A DNA stretch of 64,000 nt from UBA1431 sp049324235 (GCA_049324235.1 JBMOLJ010000056.1:9260-73259), one strand, 5' to 3'; numbered from the stretch's first letter, positions 16,803 through 25,874 are shown. The notes: a model not told the origin generated them from the letters alone. Made by a program: numbers and translations.

Positions 16803-17255
16803 CTATTCTCCCATGTTTAAGCGCGCGCGCACAACGCTTCCGCTGCAGGTAAATTCTATCCTCAGGCTTTCGCAGAGCGCCTCGGCCAGTACCAGGCCGC
16901 GTCCGCTCTCATAAAGCTCGGCCTCTTGCCGGTCCTGGCGTTTTTTCAGTTCCTCCTCCAGGTCAAAGCCCTCCTGCGTACCGTATACGCATAGTTCGAC
17001 CTGTTTGGTCGTATATACCGAAACACAGACATGCACATCCTTTCCGGACCCGTGCATGAGTTCGTTGTTGATGAGCTCGTTCACCACAATTTTAAAATTG
17101 AACATCTGTTCCTGGCCCGGCCGCAAGGTTCTTTTAACCGATTCCACCATATCATCGACCACGGTCCGGGCGTGCTTGCCGTCTGCAACCACCCAGTTCT
17201 TAAGAAACAGAAGCCTCTTACCGCTTTCCTGTATCTGCTCCATGCGCATCCCCAC
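16803..17255 (-). CDS. RsbW/SpoIIAB-like ATP-binding regulatory protein
   Basis: This protein of about 150 residues has an HATPase-type fold with N-box FNFKIVVNELINNELMHG and a late SGRGLVLAEALCE lid-like segment, as in anti-sigma-factor serine kinases. The usual G1 DxGxG box is not obvious (YGTQEGFDLEEEL is at that place), so ATP binding is less certain. GTG at 17255 follows AGGGA by 9 nt. No STAS antagonist or sigma factor neighbours it. It is a third such protein in the window. Confidence 0.65.
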   Translation of the reverse strand: MGMRMEQIQESGKRLLFLKNWVVADGKHARTVVDDMVESVKRTLRPGQEQMFNFKIVVNELINNELMHGSGKDVHVCVSVYTTKQVELCVYGTQEGFDLEEELKKRQDRQEAELYESGRGLVLAEALCESLRIEFTCSGSVVRARLNMGE

Positions 17256-17366
17256 CGATTTATTCCCTGCCTTATTATATCTTTTTCACCAGAGCATATG
17301 TACACTGATATTTTAATAACCAATAATTCATCGAAAAACATAACATAACGGGAAACCCATATTGCA

Positions 17367-18587
17367 TTATGACAAATAGTGAAAAACCACCGCGCCGTAT
17401 ATGTTAAACGCCACTGCAAAGATCATGACCGCGCCCATGCCGATACCAACCTTATCTTTCCCGGAGAGTATGAAAAAGTACATTGCCGGCATCAGGTCGC
17501 ACAGGTAACGCGTGCCAAACTGCCATCCTCCGAAGGATTTATGCATCAGCAGCAGGAAAAAATGGATGAAGAAGGCGATAAAAAGGAGTCCTTCCTGCCA
17601 CGTGATCCGGCGCCTGACGGCTGCCGCGAGGCTTTTATACCCCCAGACCAGATAAATCGGGTTTGCGATAAAAAAAGCAAATCCCGAAAAAATCGGGAAC
17701 AATAAACGCCCGTTTTCCAGATACGGCAAACGCAGTATGTTCGAAAGGTTGGCGCCCACATAGCTCAGGCTGAACTGGCCGCTTTGCGCCTCCACGAATT
17801 CGGGCAGATAATTGTGCCCGAATTCAAGGATGTTGCCGAACCGGATATAATTGTATACGCCATACGCCACGGCAATGGCGGCCGGTATTGCAAGGAAGGG
17901 CAGCATGGCCTTTATGCCCGCCCATACGTCCTTTTTCGGGACTCCGGCGCGTTTATGGAGCATGTACAGGAGCACGGGCGCATAAACCGCCTGAAAAGGC
18001 CTGCATCCGACGGCCAGCGCTATGCAAACAAGCGACGCAAACCAATCCCTGCGTTTTGGGGACGTTATAAAGTAAAACGCAAGGAGCGTGAGCAAAAAGC
18101 CCAGTGCCTGCGCCATGTTCCACACACCGCCGTAATGCGTGACCTCGAGCATGTTGCATCCCAATACCAGAAAAGCGCTCAGGCATGCCGATACGGCATC
18201 GCTGTAGCCGAAGCGCCGCGATAGCGCATACCCCACCGCATAGCTTGCCAGATAATAGATGAATACCACAAGCAGGCTTGGCGTCTGTGCGCCGAAAACC
18301 AGCACAAGCGGTACCATGAGCACAGCCGGGAAAGGCGGGAAGCTTATGAAATACTGGCCGTTATAGCGCGCTATTTCCAGCCAGGAATAGTCCTGGTCCA
18401 GCGCGATATGTCCGCTCAGCCAGGTCTGCGCCTGCAGCGTATAGGAATCATAATCGCTGTGCGCGAAAAGGTCAAGCCCCAGTCCCCAGGCGATAAACAG
18501 ATACACCATTGCAACCGTAAAGAAGCCCAGCGCAAGACCGCCGCGTCCATCGAACGATTCCCTCAGCTTTGGAAATACCTGCTGCAA
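17367..18587 (-). CDS. Polytopic membrane protein, GT-C glycosyltransferase-like
   Basis: This 406-residue protein has about ten hydrophobic helices and an early loop containing HSDYDSYTLQAQTWLSGHIALDQDY, quoted here only in part: acidic residues after helix 1 (SDYDSY) recall lipid-linked sugar transferases of the GT-C fold. GCRPFQAVYAPVLLYML and FGGWQFGTRYLCDLMPAMYF are further conserved-looking segments. The start is TTG at 18587 behind GGAGGA. A role in cell-surface glycan or protein glycosylation is inference; no glycosyltransferase partners lie nearby. Confidence 0.6.
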   Translation of the reverse strand: MQQVFPKLRESFDGRGGLALGFFTVAMVYLFIAWGLGLDLFAHSDYDSYTLQAQTWLSGHIALDQDYSWLEIARYNGQYFISFPPFPAVLMVPLVLVFGAQTPSLLVVFIYYLASYAVGYALSRRFGYSDAVSACLSAFLVLGCNMLEVTHYGGVWNMAQALGFLLTLLAFYFITSPKRRDWFASLVCIALAVGCRPFQAVYAPVLLYMLHKRAGVPKKDVWAGIKAMLPFLAIPAAIAVAYGVYNYIRFGNILEFGHNYLPEFVEAQSGQFSLSYVGANLSNILRLPYLENGRLLFPIFSGFAFFIANPIYLVWGYKSLAAAVRRRITWQEGLLFIAFFIHFFLLLMHKSFGGWQFGTRYLCDLMPAMYFFILSGKDKVGIGMGAVMIFAVAFNIYGAVVFHYLS

Positions 18588-18675
18588 AACCCGAGTCCTC
18601 CATCCCCCCTATGTATGCTACATTATACTATTGCCAAATTAATCCTATCAATATCATTATACGGTTTTCACACAC

Positions 18676-18709
18676 AAAAAAAACGGCCCCGCCCGTAGAG
18701 TGCGGGGCC
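18676..18709 (-). terminator. Terminator of the LysM-GH18 gene
   Basis: GGCCCCGC pairs with GCGGGGCC around a nine-base loop and is followed on the minus strand by a run of eight T. It lies about 30 bp past the stop codon of the gene at 18740. Confidence 0.9.
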
Positions 18710-18739
18710 TTTCCGGCTTTACAATTTCTTCCAGCGTCC

Positions 18740-20029
18740 TTACGGTATGACCTTTACAATGTTAAACATGTCGTTGAGTATCGCCCAATTCTGCGGGAAT
18801 TCCAGTCCCAGGAGCCAGTAGCTCACCCCCCTCAAACCGTATTTGACGACCAGCATCAGCTTGGCAATGATGCTCCTTGCGTCCTCAAACCAAACCGCGT
18901 GCTGTACCCCGTTGCGGTCATAATAATGATAGAACGGCGCCTGTGTCTGCGTATTAAACTCTATCCTTGCGCCCGTCTGTGCAGCGCGCCGGACGGCCTC
19001 CTGCGGGCTTAACCGCCTTGCCCAGGGTCCGCCGGGCATATGGGGCAGCAGCCAGTCGTAACCGTAGAGCGGCATGCCCATCATGATCTTCTGCGGCGGA
19101 ATGACGGAAACCGCGTACCGGATAACGTCTTCCACAAGGTCAACGGGCGCGACCGCATAGGGCGGACCGCCCGACCAGCCCCACTCGTATGTCATGAGGA
19201 TCACAAAATCGACGATTTCCCCGTTGGCCCTGTAGTCATGCGCGCCGTGCCATGCCCCGCCGGTGTAATCTTCCGGCTTGGGCGCCAGCGAGGTGCAGAC
19301 GATATAATTTAGCGGATGGAGCGCGGCAACCACTTTTCTCAGGAAATTATTGTACGCCTCCCTGTTTTCCGGGCTGATACGTTCAAAATCGACGTTCAGG
19401 CCATAATATCCCTTCTCCCGCATGGTGGCAATCACATTGTCGATAAGCGTCCTGGTTACATTCTCGTCATTGAGCACGGTATTCACAAGCTCGGTATTGA
19501 AATTGCCCTCCTGAAAATTTGTTATCACCATCAGCGGCGCAACCTTGTATGTAAAGGCCGTATTGATGATGGGCTGGTCGTTGATGGGATTAAGGCTCCC
19601 GTCGGCACGGACCTGGTAGCTGAAAGGCGCAATATACGTGAGAAACCGCCCGACATCGTTGACGATTGCGGTATCCCGTTCGGGCGTGGACGGCTCTATG
19701 TATCCGTTGACTTCGATATACCCGTATTCCCTGGCGTGTATGGGAATAGCCAGTTCCATTCCGGGCTGCAGGCTGTTTGGGTCGGTTATATTATTGGCAA
19801 GCATTATACTCTCGGCTGTTACACCGTACCTTTGTGCGATCTCCCACACCGTATCCCCTCTTTGTACGGTGTATGTCTGCGGCTTGGGCTCAATGACCAG
19901 CGCCTGCCCAACCACCAGAAACGGCAGGTCGTTAAGCCCGTTTATCGCCGCTATCCGCTGGGCATTGGTGTCATATTTGTTTGCAATCGCCCAGAGTGTA
20001 TCACCCGGCTGAACAATATGAATCTGCAC
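18740..20029 (-). CDS. LysM-GH18 spore peptidoglycan hydrolase (SleL/YaaH-like)
   Basis: This 429-residue protein carries two tandem LysM domains (IHIVQPGDTLWAIANKYD at 3-20; YTVQRGDTVWEIAQRYGV near 53-70) and a glycoside hydrolase 18 domain with the active-site strand YGLNVDFERI (acid/base Glu), MTYEWGWSGG and GVSYWLLGLEFPQNW. There is no signal peptide, as in spore cortex-lytic SleL/YaaH, which is packaged into the coat and acts as an N-acetylglucosaminidase on cortex fragments in germination. The start is GTG at 20029 after GAGGAA. It is monocistronic with its own terminator and fits the spore gene content of the window. Confidence 0.9.
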   Translation of the reverse strand: MQIHIVQPGDTLWAIANKYDTNAQRIAAINGLNDLPFLVVGQALVIEPKPQTYTVQRGDTVWEIAQRYGVTAESIMLANNITDPNSLQPGMELAIPIHAREYGYIEVNGYIEPSTPERDTAIVNDVGRFLTYIAPFSYQVRADGSLNPINDQPIINTAFTYKVAPLMVITNFQEGNFNTELVNTVLNDENVTRTLIDNVIATMREKGYYGLNVDFERISPENREAYNNFLRKVVAALHPLNYIVCTSLAPKPEDYTGGAWHGAHDYRANGEIVDFVILMTYEWGWSGGPPYAVAPVDLVEDVIRYAVSVIPPQKIMMGMPLYGYDWLLPHMPGGPWARRLSPQEAVRRAAQTGARIEFNTQTQAPFYHYYDRNGVQHAVWFEDARSIIAKLMLVVKYGLRGVSYWLLGLEFPQNWAILNDMFNIVKVIP

Positions 20030-20230
20030 GCGTTCCTCACTTCCTTTTATCTGAATGGTTCATTATATTCAGACAAACTGGGGATTTAGCATGCAATTTT
20101 GCAAAACCCGAAAACCCCCGCCGGTTTTTTTGCGGAATACGAAGAATCCATTTTGGTAAGCAGTCCCGTCCGGCAGGAATAGCAGTTCGCACGGCAGGAC
20201 ATCCTAACAAAAAACAAAGGAGTTGTTATC

Positions 20231-21124
20231 ATGCCCGGCACCACACCGACCTATCCGAATCCTTCCATACCCATACCAAACGATTTTCCGCCGCAGCACC
20301 AGGATGCGCAGCCCGGCTTTACAGAGCAGATGCGTCCAAAGCCCATGACCGACAACCCGCAGTACTGCGCCGCGGGAAAGCTCATGAACCGCGCAGCCAT
20401 CGTCACCGGCGGCGACAGCGGCATCGGCCAGGCCGTCGCGATTGCCTTTGCCAAGGAGGGCGCGGATGTGGCCATCGCTTTTTTGCAGGAAACAAACGAC
20501 GCTTATGAAACCAAATCCGCCGTGGAGGCGTACGGACGGCGCTGCATACTCCTACCCTGCGATCTCAAGAACCATACCGCCGCAAACGCGGTGGTCGGGG
20601 AGACGATGCGCGCCTTTGGGCACATCGACATCCTTGTCAACAATATTGCGGTGCACTATCCGAAAAACAGCATCGAGGAAATAACGCCCGAGCAGCTGGG
20701 CATAACGTTTTCGACCAACGTACTGAGCTATTTCCATATGGTAAAGGCCGCGATGCCGCATCTGCACGCGGGCGCTTCCATCATAAACACGACTTCGGTA
20801 GCCGCGTACAAGGGCAAAGAAACCCTGATCGATTATTCCGCGACCAAGGGCGCCGTCGTTTCCTTCACGCGTTCGCTCGCGCTCTCCCTGGCGCCGAAGG
20901 GCATCCGCGTAAATTCCGTGGCCCCCGGCCCCGTGTGGACGCCGCTCATCCCGTCGAGCTTTTCTCCGCAGGAAGTCGAACAGTTCGGGAAGGATACGCC
21001 ACTCGGCCGGGCGGCCCAGCCGTTTGAGCTTGCGCCCACCTATGTTTATCTCGCATCCGACGACTCGGGCTATGTCACCGGCCAGGTGCTGCATGTGAAC
21101 GGCGGAACGATAACCGAATCGTAA
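20231..21124 (+). CDS. SDR-family oxidoreductase, general-stress-protein 39 type
   Basis: This 297-residue SDR has an N-terminal extension of about 50 residues rich in Pro and Gln (FPPQHQDAQPG, MTDNPQYCAAGKL) before the Rossmann fold TGGDSGIGQAVAIAFAKEGA. Catalytic motifs are intact: NNIAVHYP, NTTSVAAYKG, DYSATKGAV and PGPVWTPLIP. This layout is that of the Bacillus YdaD/YhxC group of stress-induced, often spore-associated reductases; the substrate is unknown. ATG at 20231 follows AAAGGAG. Monocistronic, with a strong terminator downstream. Confidence 0.9.
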   Translation: MPGTTPTYPNPSIPIPNDFPPQHQDAQPGFTEQMRPKPMTDNPQYCAAGKLMNRAAIVTGGDSGIGQAVAIAFAKEGADVAIAFLQETNDAYETKSAVEAYGRRCILLPCDLKNHTAANAVVGETMRAFGHIDILVNNIAVHYPKNSIEEITPEQLGITFSTNVLSYFHMVKAAMPHLHAGASIINTTSVAAYKGKETLIDYSATKGAVVSFTRSLALSLAPKGIRVNSVAPGPVWTPLIPSSFSPQEVEQFGKDTPLGRAAQPFELAPTYVYLASDDSGYVTGQVLHVNGGTITES

Positions 21125-21175
21125 CTTATTTTTTGTACATTTAAAAACCCTGTTGTGGATAGCCTTTAAGAGCAG

Positions 21176-21209
21176 AAGCACTGCCGGATTCGGCAGTGCT
21201 TATTTTTTA
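21176..21209 (+). terminator. Terminator of stress SDR gene
   Basis: AAGCACTGCCG pairs perfectly with CGGCAGTGCTT around GATT, followed by ATTTTTTAT on the plus strand. Confidence 0.93.
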
Positions 21210-21298
21210 TTGAATTGACGCTCCCGCCGGCTTTTCATGCTGTTAGTATTCGCAAATAAATTGTAAACAAAATTTTTTGATTATTATGTAAATATTTC

Positions 21299-21327
21299 TT
21301 GACATAATGTAAATTTTATTATATATA
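21299..21327 (+). promoter_or_regulatory. Sigma-A promoter of the membrane protein-XRE operon
   Basis: TTGACA (21299-21304), a 17-bp AT-rich spacer and TATATA (21322-21327) form a near-consensus promoter 43 bp before the start of the first gene. TGTAAA occurs at 21262, 21287 and 21308, around and inside the promoter, and could be a repressor half-site. Confidence 0.8.
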
Positions 21328-21369
21328 TTGTATTGAACATATTACAAATAGTAAAAGGAGATGTCCAAA

Positions 21370-21879
21370 ATGTCTTATCAGGAAAAGAAAACGATCGTAT
21401 CCGTTTTGACCGGAGTGTTGCTTTTGGCAGCTTATTGCATCTATGCTTTCGGCAGGGCCTTTCCAGGCATGGCCGCCCCGGATGATATCAAATTTTGGGC
21501 AACAACAATACTGATATTTATCGGTATCGGGGTTGTCGCTTCAATCGTCATTCAAATCGTATTTCACATTCTGCTTTCCATAGCCGTTGCTGTCAAGGAA
21601 CAATTGCACACCGGCAAATGCGATGGTAAGGAAGTCGAAAAAACAATTGAACTGGAAATGGTTGAAGACGAAATGGATAAGCTGATCGGTCTCAAATCGA
21701 TGCGGATAAGTTTTGCCATCGCGGGCATTGGATTTATCGCGGCGCTGGTATCGCTGGTATTGAATTTTTCAGCCGCGGTGATGCTTAACATTATATTTAT
21801 CTCTTTCAGCCTCGGTACGATAATTGAAGGCATTGCCCAACTATACTTTTATAGAAGGGGGATCCATCATGGGAAATAA
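21370..21879 (+). CDS. Four-helix membrane protein paired with XRE regulator
   Basis: This 169-residue protein has four hydrophobic segments (VSVLTGVLLLAAYCIYAF, ILIFIGIGVVASIVIQIVFH, ISFAIAGIGFIAALVSLVL and a final VMLNIIFISFSLGTIIEG) with a charged central loop ELEMVEDEMDKLIGLKS. It is not a family I can name beyond small integral membrane proteins next to helix-turn-helix regulators. ATG at 21370 is chosen since AAAAGGAG ends 9 nt upstream; the earlier ATG at 21361 is adjacent to the Shine-Dalgarno. It overlaps the next gene by 11 bp. Confidence 0.75.
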   Translation: MSYQEKKTIVSVLTGVLLLAAYCIYAFGRAFPGMAAPDDIKFWATTILIFIGIGVVASIVIQIVFHILLSIAVAVKEQLHTGKCDGKEVEKTIELEMVEDEMDKLIGLKSMRISFAIAGIGFIAALVSLVLNFSAAVMLNIIFISFSLGTIIEGIAQLYFYRRGIHHGK

Positions 21880-22096
21880 AATTAAAATCACGAACAACAT
21901 CCGAAAGCTGCGCTTTTTTGCCCATGAGATGACGCAACAGGAGCTTGCCGAAAAAGCAGGGGTTTCCAGGCAGACCATAATTGCGATTGAAGCAGGCAAG
22001 TATTCGCCTTCTCTGGAGTTGGCATTTCGGATTGCCAATGCATTCGGTGTAAAACTCGCAGAAGTCTTTGATTATGAAAAGAAAGAGGATAAGTAA
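21869..22096 (+). CDS. XRE-family helix-turn-helix regulator
   Basis: This 75-residue DNA-binding protein consists almost solely of an HTH_3 domain: IRKLRFFAHEMTQQELAEKA then GVSRQTIIAIEAGKYSPSLE. It resembles the small YozG-type regulators that are co-encoded with membrane proteins. ATG at 21869 follows GAAGGGGGA and overlaps the previous gene, implying coupling. It probably regulates its own operon through the repeats at the 21.3-kb promoter, which is inference. Confidence 0.92.
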   Translation: MGNKIKITNNIRKLRFFAHEMTQQELAEKAGVSRQTIIAIEAGKYSPSLELAFRIANAFGVKLAEVFDYEKKEDK

Positions 22097-22097
22097 A

Positions 22098-22565
22098 ATG
22101 AAAAGCTTGATAGTGCTGTATTCATACCACCACAATAATACCAGAAAAGCAGCCGTGGCTATCGCCGATGTTATCGGAGCGGCTATTAAAAACCCAATGG
22201 AAACGAACGGGAACGAACTGAAGGAATACAATCTTATAGGCTTTGGTTCAGGGATCGACAGCGGAAAACACTACAGGGAGCTGCTGGATTTTGCTGATCA
22301 ACTATCACCTGTTGACGGCAAAAGATGCTTTATTTTCTCAACAAGCGCGATACAGGGAAATAAAAAAACAGCAAAAGACCACGCCCTGCTAAGAGAAACA
22401 TTGCAATCAAAAGGTTATAAAGTAGTTGGTGAATTTAGCTGCAAGGGCTTTAATACGAACAGTTTTCTCAAATATTTCGGCGGGATGAATAAAGGCAGGC
22501 CGAACGATGAGGATATTAAAAATGCGCGGAAATTCGCTTCAAAGCTAATGCAATGTGAATCCTGA
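22098..22565 (+). CDS. Flavodoxin-family protein
   Basis: This 155-residue protein starts MKSLIVLYSYHHNNTRKAA, the FMN phosphate loop of long-chain flavodoxin-like proteins (SxxxNT). IGFGSGIDSGKHYRELLDFA and CFIFSTSAIQGNKK are the other flavin-contacting segments. The C-terminal GEFSCKGFNTNSFLKYFGG is typical of flavodoxin-family oxidoreductases in anaerobes. It begins 1 bp after the XRE stop, so it belongs to the same operon. It may carry electrons or act as a quinone-type reductase. Confidence 0.85.
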   Translation: MKSLIVLYSYHHNNTRKAAVAIADVIGAAIKNPMETNGNELKEYNLIGFGSGIDSGKHYRELLDFADQLSPVDGKRCFIFSTSAIQGNKKTAKDHALLRETLQSKGYKVVGEFSCKGFNTNSFLKYFGGMNKGRPNDEDIKNARKFASKLMQCES

Positions 22566-22586
22566 TTTGCATGAGAGGTAATCATC

Positions 22587-22997
22587 GTGATAAAAATACT
22601 CGTTTCTTTTGGGAGCATTTGCACAACTGCATTCGGTATCTGGCACTTCTTTGTGCCAAAGCTATGGGAATGGTATTCCTACATCTATCCGCAGGCGACG
22701 GAGCTTGTACTGGCCGTCCGCGCCATCAATGTGTTTTTTTCGCTGTGCCTGGTACTGGTTGGCTCTGCCAACATGCTTTTTGTATACTTTTCGCCAAACC
22801 GTTTTTCACTAATCGTCATGCTGGCCATATCGGCGATATTGTGGGGGGTCCGGTGCCTTTTCCAGATCATCTGCCCTCAGGGTACCGCTAACCCCCTGTT
22901 GCAGTATGGCATGCTGTCTGCGTTTATATTAATCTTTATATGCTTTTTGACTTCTTTGCTGCTTGTAATATTTAAGGAACCAACCGGGATACGCTGA
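22587..22997 (+). CDS. Small four-helix membrane protein
   Basis: This 136-residue protein has four predicted membrane helices (ILVSFGSICTTAFGIWHFFV, LVLAVRAINVFFSLCLVLVG, FSLIVMLAISAILWGVRCLF and FILIFICFLTSLLLVIF). No family name is recognised. It starts with GTG at 22587 preceded by GAGAGG and follows the flavodoxin by 21 bp in the same operon. Confidence 0.6.
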   Translation: MIKILVSFGSICTTAFGIWHFFVPKLWEWYSYIYPQATELVLAVRAINVFFSLCLVLVGSANMLFVYFSPNRFSLIVMLAISAILWGVRCLFQIICPQGTANPLLQYGMLSAFILIFICFLTSLLLVIFKEPTGIR

Positions 22998-23139
22998 CAG
23001 CCGTCATTTAAAAGAGGATATGGAAACTTACCCATGCTGCCGTACAAGGGTAAGCCGTTGCTCCAGAATGCATTTTTAATGATATGACCCGGACCGCGAC
23101 TGTTTATAGCCGGTACTTCCCAAAATGTCATCTGCTCTC

Positions 23140-23646
23140 CTACGCCTTGACCAGTATCTGCGTAACTTCCGCGATGTAGAGCGTATGATGATCGGCTTTG
23201 GGATACCATTTTTCGTTCAACTCTTCCGTTATAAAGCACTCCGGCCTGAACCCCTGCGCATAGAGTTTTTTGCAGATGATCGCCGCCTCCGCCTCCTCAA
23301 AATAGGGCGTAGGGCCGCTGTGCAAAACGGTCAGGCCTGATTTCTGTATCTTGTCTTCGTCCCTACCGGAAACGGTTCCCATATACCCGAGCATCTTCTT
23401 GAAACCAGCGTCAAAAAACGTCAGGGAAAACGTTTCCGCATCATCGATAAAGCCCTTCGTATACCGCTGCGGACGGATAACTATGAAGGCGACGTTTTTC
23501 TCCCACATAAACCCCAGTCCGCCCCAGGCCGCGGTCATCGCGTTCGCTTTGCCGCCTTTTTCGGCGGTGATCAGCATCCAGTCGCTGCCCATCGTAAAAG
23601 GGCTGCGTTTAAACTCCAGAGGTTTGACTTCAATAAATTTAGACAT
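23140..23646 (-). CDS. Flavin reductase-like (flavoredoxin) protein
   Basis: This 168-residue protein has the split-barrel flavin-binding fold of the flavin reductase family (FTMGSDWMLITAEKGGKANAM in two parts, WGGLGFMWEKNVAFIVIRPQ, ETFSLTFFD, GYMGTVSGRDEDKI). These FMN proteins reduce flavins or act as electron carriers in anaerobes. ATG at 23646 follows AAAGGAG by 6 nt. It is convergent with the preceding operon across 140 bp without a clear terminator. Confidence 0.87.
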   Translation of the reverse strand: MSKFIEVKPLEFKRSPFTMGSDWMLITAEKGGKANAMTAAWGGLGFMWEKNVAFIVIRPQRYTKGFIDDAETFSLTFFDAGFKKMLGYMGTVSGRDEDKIQKSGLTVLHSGPTPYFEEAEAAIICKKLYAQGFRPECFITEELNEKWYPKADHHTLYIAEVTQILVKA

Positions 23647-23722
23647 AAAAATCTCCTTTAACGTTATGGCGGACTTACCGTCCGCTGCACATTTCAAATA
23701 AACGGGTCAAGCGTTCCCTGCA

Positions 23723-24277
23723 TTAAGCATATTCATGATTCCCCTTTGATACCAACGGTTTCCGGTAGATTTCGGTATAGGTGAGCCTCCCGCCTGTCCG
23801 TTCGGATTTCATCAGGCTGATATGCCCGACGCGCATGCTTTGGCGCGGTACGCCTTTGGCGAATTCCGACTCGTCGAAGTCCGGCGGCGCCGCAACGTTG
23901 CGGCCAAGTGTGATATGGGGGCTTAAATCCCTCTCTTCCGTTTCAAAGCCCTGCTTTTCCAGCGCGCCGCAAAGCTTGGCATACAGCGCCGCAAGCGCCA
24001 TGCTCTTTTCCACGCCCACCCAGTAGATGCACTTACCGCCCCGCTTGAATTTGCCGAATCCGCCAATGGAAAGTTCAAACGGCAGGGCTTCAACCGCATC
24101 CATCGCCCGCTTCACCGCCTCTGCCCTGTCGGTCTCCCCGATAAACACCAGCGTCAGATGCAGGTTCTCCCTGTGCGTGAAGCTCCCCTGCGCTGCGGCT
24201 TGCTTCAGTTTTATAACGCTATTGTGGAGGCTGTTTTTTATCTCGTCGGTGAAATTTACGGCGATAAAAAGACGCAT
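23723..24277 (-). CDS. thpR: RNA 2',3'-cyclic phosphodiesterase (LigT/ThpR)
   Basis: This 184-residue 2H phosphoesterase has both catalytic tetrads: HLTLVFIGE (first HxTx) and HITLGRNV (second HxTx). It opens 2',3'-cyclic phosphates on RNA ends to 2'-phosphates. MRLFIAVNF at ATG 24277 is the conserved N-terminus, with AGGAAAC upstream; the earlier ATG in the frame has no site. Neighbours are unrelated single genes on the same strand. Confidence 0.93.
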   Translation of the reverse strand: MRLFIAVNFTDEIKNSLHNSVIKLKQAAAQGSFTHRENLHLTLVFIGETDRAEAVKRAMDAVEALPFELSIGGFGKFKRGGKCIYWVGVEKSMALAALYAKLCGALEKQGFETEERDLSPHITLGRNVAAPPDFDESEFAKGVPRQSMRVGHISLMKSERTGGRLTYTEIYRKPLVSKGNHEYA

Positions 24278-24370
24278 GTTTCCTGCCTTTCGATCTGCAT
24301 ACTTGATACCACGATTATAAAGCAAATGCCGCGTCAGGACAAATACCTTTCGCTAAGAGGCGGCGTATGC

Positions 24371-24907
24371 TCAGCCGGTCAGGCTCCTGAACAGCGCTAT
24401 AAAATCGCTTTCAACGCTTTCAAACTCCCTTTGCGAAAAATCGTGTTCCATGGATACCGCAGGGGGTTCCTCCCATATGGCTACGCCTGCCAGGGCCATG
24501 AACTCATGGTAGAGCAGGGCGTCGTCGATCTCTTCGATCTGCCGGAGTTCTTGCTGCGACAGGCCGTCAAGGCCAAACCTGAAAAAAATGGCGCGCTGGA
24601 GCTTTTCTTCAATCTGGTAATACGCGGGCAGGTTACGTTTAACCGGCCTCGTCAGGTCGGATATGTAGCATTCGCTCGCGTCGTGCAAAAGGCAGCCCAG
24701 CCGCACCTTTGCCGAACACCCCCTTTGCTCCGCCTCCCTGCAGCAGTTGACCGAATGCTGTGCGACCGAATAAAAATGCGGGATATGCCCGTTGGCCCGC
24801 GTCATCAGCGACAAAGCGTGCGCGATATCCTCTATGACAATGTCTTCATGCGCCGGCTCAAGCGGATTGAATATGATCTTCGAATAGGTCAGTATACAGT
24901 CAGCCAT
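24371..24907 (-). CDS. HD-domain phosphohydrolase (YfbR-like)
   Basis: This 178-residue protein has the HD-domain metal ligands HFYSVAQHSVNCC, LLHDASECYISD and a later EEIDDALLYHEF Asp. The segment YISDLTRPVKRNL resembles nucleotide 5'-phosphatases of the YfbR type, but specificity cannot be assigned by eye. AAAGGAG precedes the ATG at 24907. It is probably in the same transcription unit as the DUF2971 gene just upstream (39 bp). Confidence 0.8.
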   Translation of the reverse strand: MADCILTYSKIIFNPLEPAHEDIVIEDIAHALSLMTRANGHIPHFYSVAQHSVNCCREAEQRGCSAKVRLGCLLHDASECYISDLTRPVKRNLPAYYQIEEKLQRAIFFRFGLDGLSQQELRQIEEIDDALLYHEFMALAGVAIWEEPPAVSMEHDFSQREFESVESDFIALFRSLTG

Positions 24908-24945
24908 GTTTCTCCTTTCAATGATGTACTATTGTCCTAGTACGC

Positions 24946-25800
24946 TCATACAACGGGATCGGCCGCACGCGTGAACACCTTTCCCTTGCAGTACCTGCAC
25001 GCCGTATTGTAGTGGACCATCCCCGTGTAGCTGCTTTCCCTGCCGAGCAGTCCGTTAGGGCGAAGCATCTCCTTGATCTTCGCATCCAGTCTTTGGATCG
25101 CGTCCTTCTTCGACCACGGCCCGAATACCACCGTCATGCCTTCGATTGTCCCAGGAGCGAACTTCACCGCGATTCTGCCCAGTTGCTGACGGTTTTCAAA
25201 TTGGATGCGCAGCCTTGCTTCGTTTTCGTAATGCCACGCGTCGTTTTTTATAAAGCCCGTCAGTATGGCCGAACTGTTTATATTTTTTAACGCGTGGTTT
25301 TCCTCCGTTACCCTGACGATTTCGTTGTACCGTTTCACCATCATCCCCGCGGGTTCGCCGACATACGCAACATCGGTGAGTACGGCTTCGCTTTGCGCAT
25401 CAATCGCCGTATAGGTTCCATCGTTTTCTATCCTGTAAATCTGCGTCATGCTTTGCAGCCATTCGAGCATCTGCTTTCTGGGAATCGAAATGCATACGCC
25501 ATCCTCCCAGGGCAGGGAGTACAGCCCCCACATCGCCATGTTCTCATTTTGCCCGTAAGCAAAGCTTCCGATAAATGTGTTTTCCCATACTTCGGGGCAA
25601 CCCTTTTGCACTTCCTGCCTGTCATTCATCCTGTCCCCTTTGGACAGGTGGAAGTACCCGGACGCGATCATCCCGATCAGCCCCGCAAAGTTCGTGTAAT
25701 GCATGTACTGCCTGTGATTCTTCCCTTTGGTAATAAGATACTGTCTTAATTCCTCAGGATTCGAGATGTCTTTCATCTGTTTTGCTTTGTTTTCGCTCAT
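24946..25800 (-). CDS. DUF2971-like protein
   Basis: This 284-residue protein opens with YMHYTNFAGLIGMIASGYFH and LSKGDRMNDRQE, followed by an internal NENMAMWGLYSLPWEDGVCI and NDAWHYENEARLRIQF. This pattern of Y-T-N, N-D and W-x-Y-E-x-E-x-R is that of DUF2971 proteins, whose function is not established. A C-terminal CRYCKGK pair of cysteines could bind metal. The ribosome site (AGGTAGGG) is moderate. These proteins often sit in accessory regions and could be defence-linked, but nothing here proves that. Confidence 0.6.
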   Translation of the reverse strand: MSENKAKQMKDISNPEELRQYLITKGKNHRQYMHYTNFAGLIGMIASGYFHLSKGDRMNDRQEVQKGCPEVWENTFIGSFAYGQNENMAMWGLYSLPWEDGVCISIPRKQMLEWLQSMTQIYRIENDGTYTAIDAQSEAVLTDVAYVGEPAGMMVKRYNEIVRVTEENHALKNINSSAILTGFIKNDAWHYENEARLRIQFENRQQLGRIAVKFAPGTIEGMTVVFGPWSKKDAIQRLDAKIKEMLRPNGLLGRESSYTGMVHYNTACRYCKGKVFTRAADPVV

Positions 25801-25874
25801 GTGCCCTACCTTTTTGTCTTTGACAACGTCTTCTTACCATGATACCGGAAAAGCCGTCCAGAAGTACGGACACC

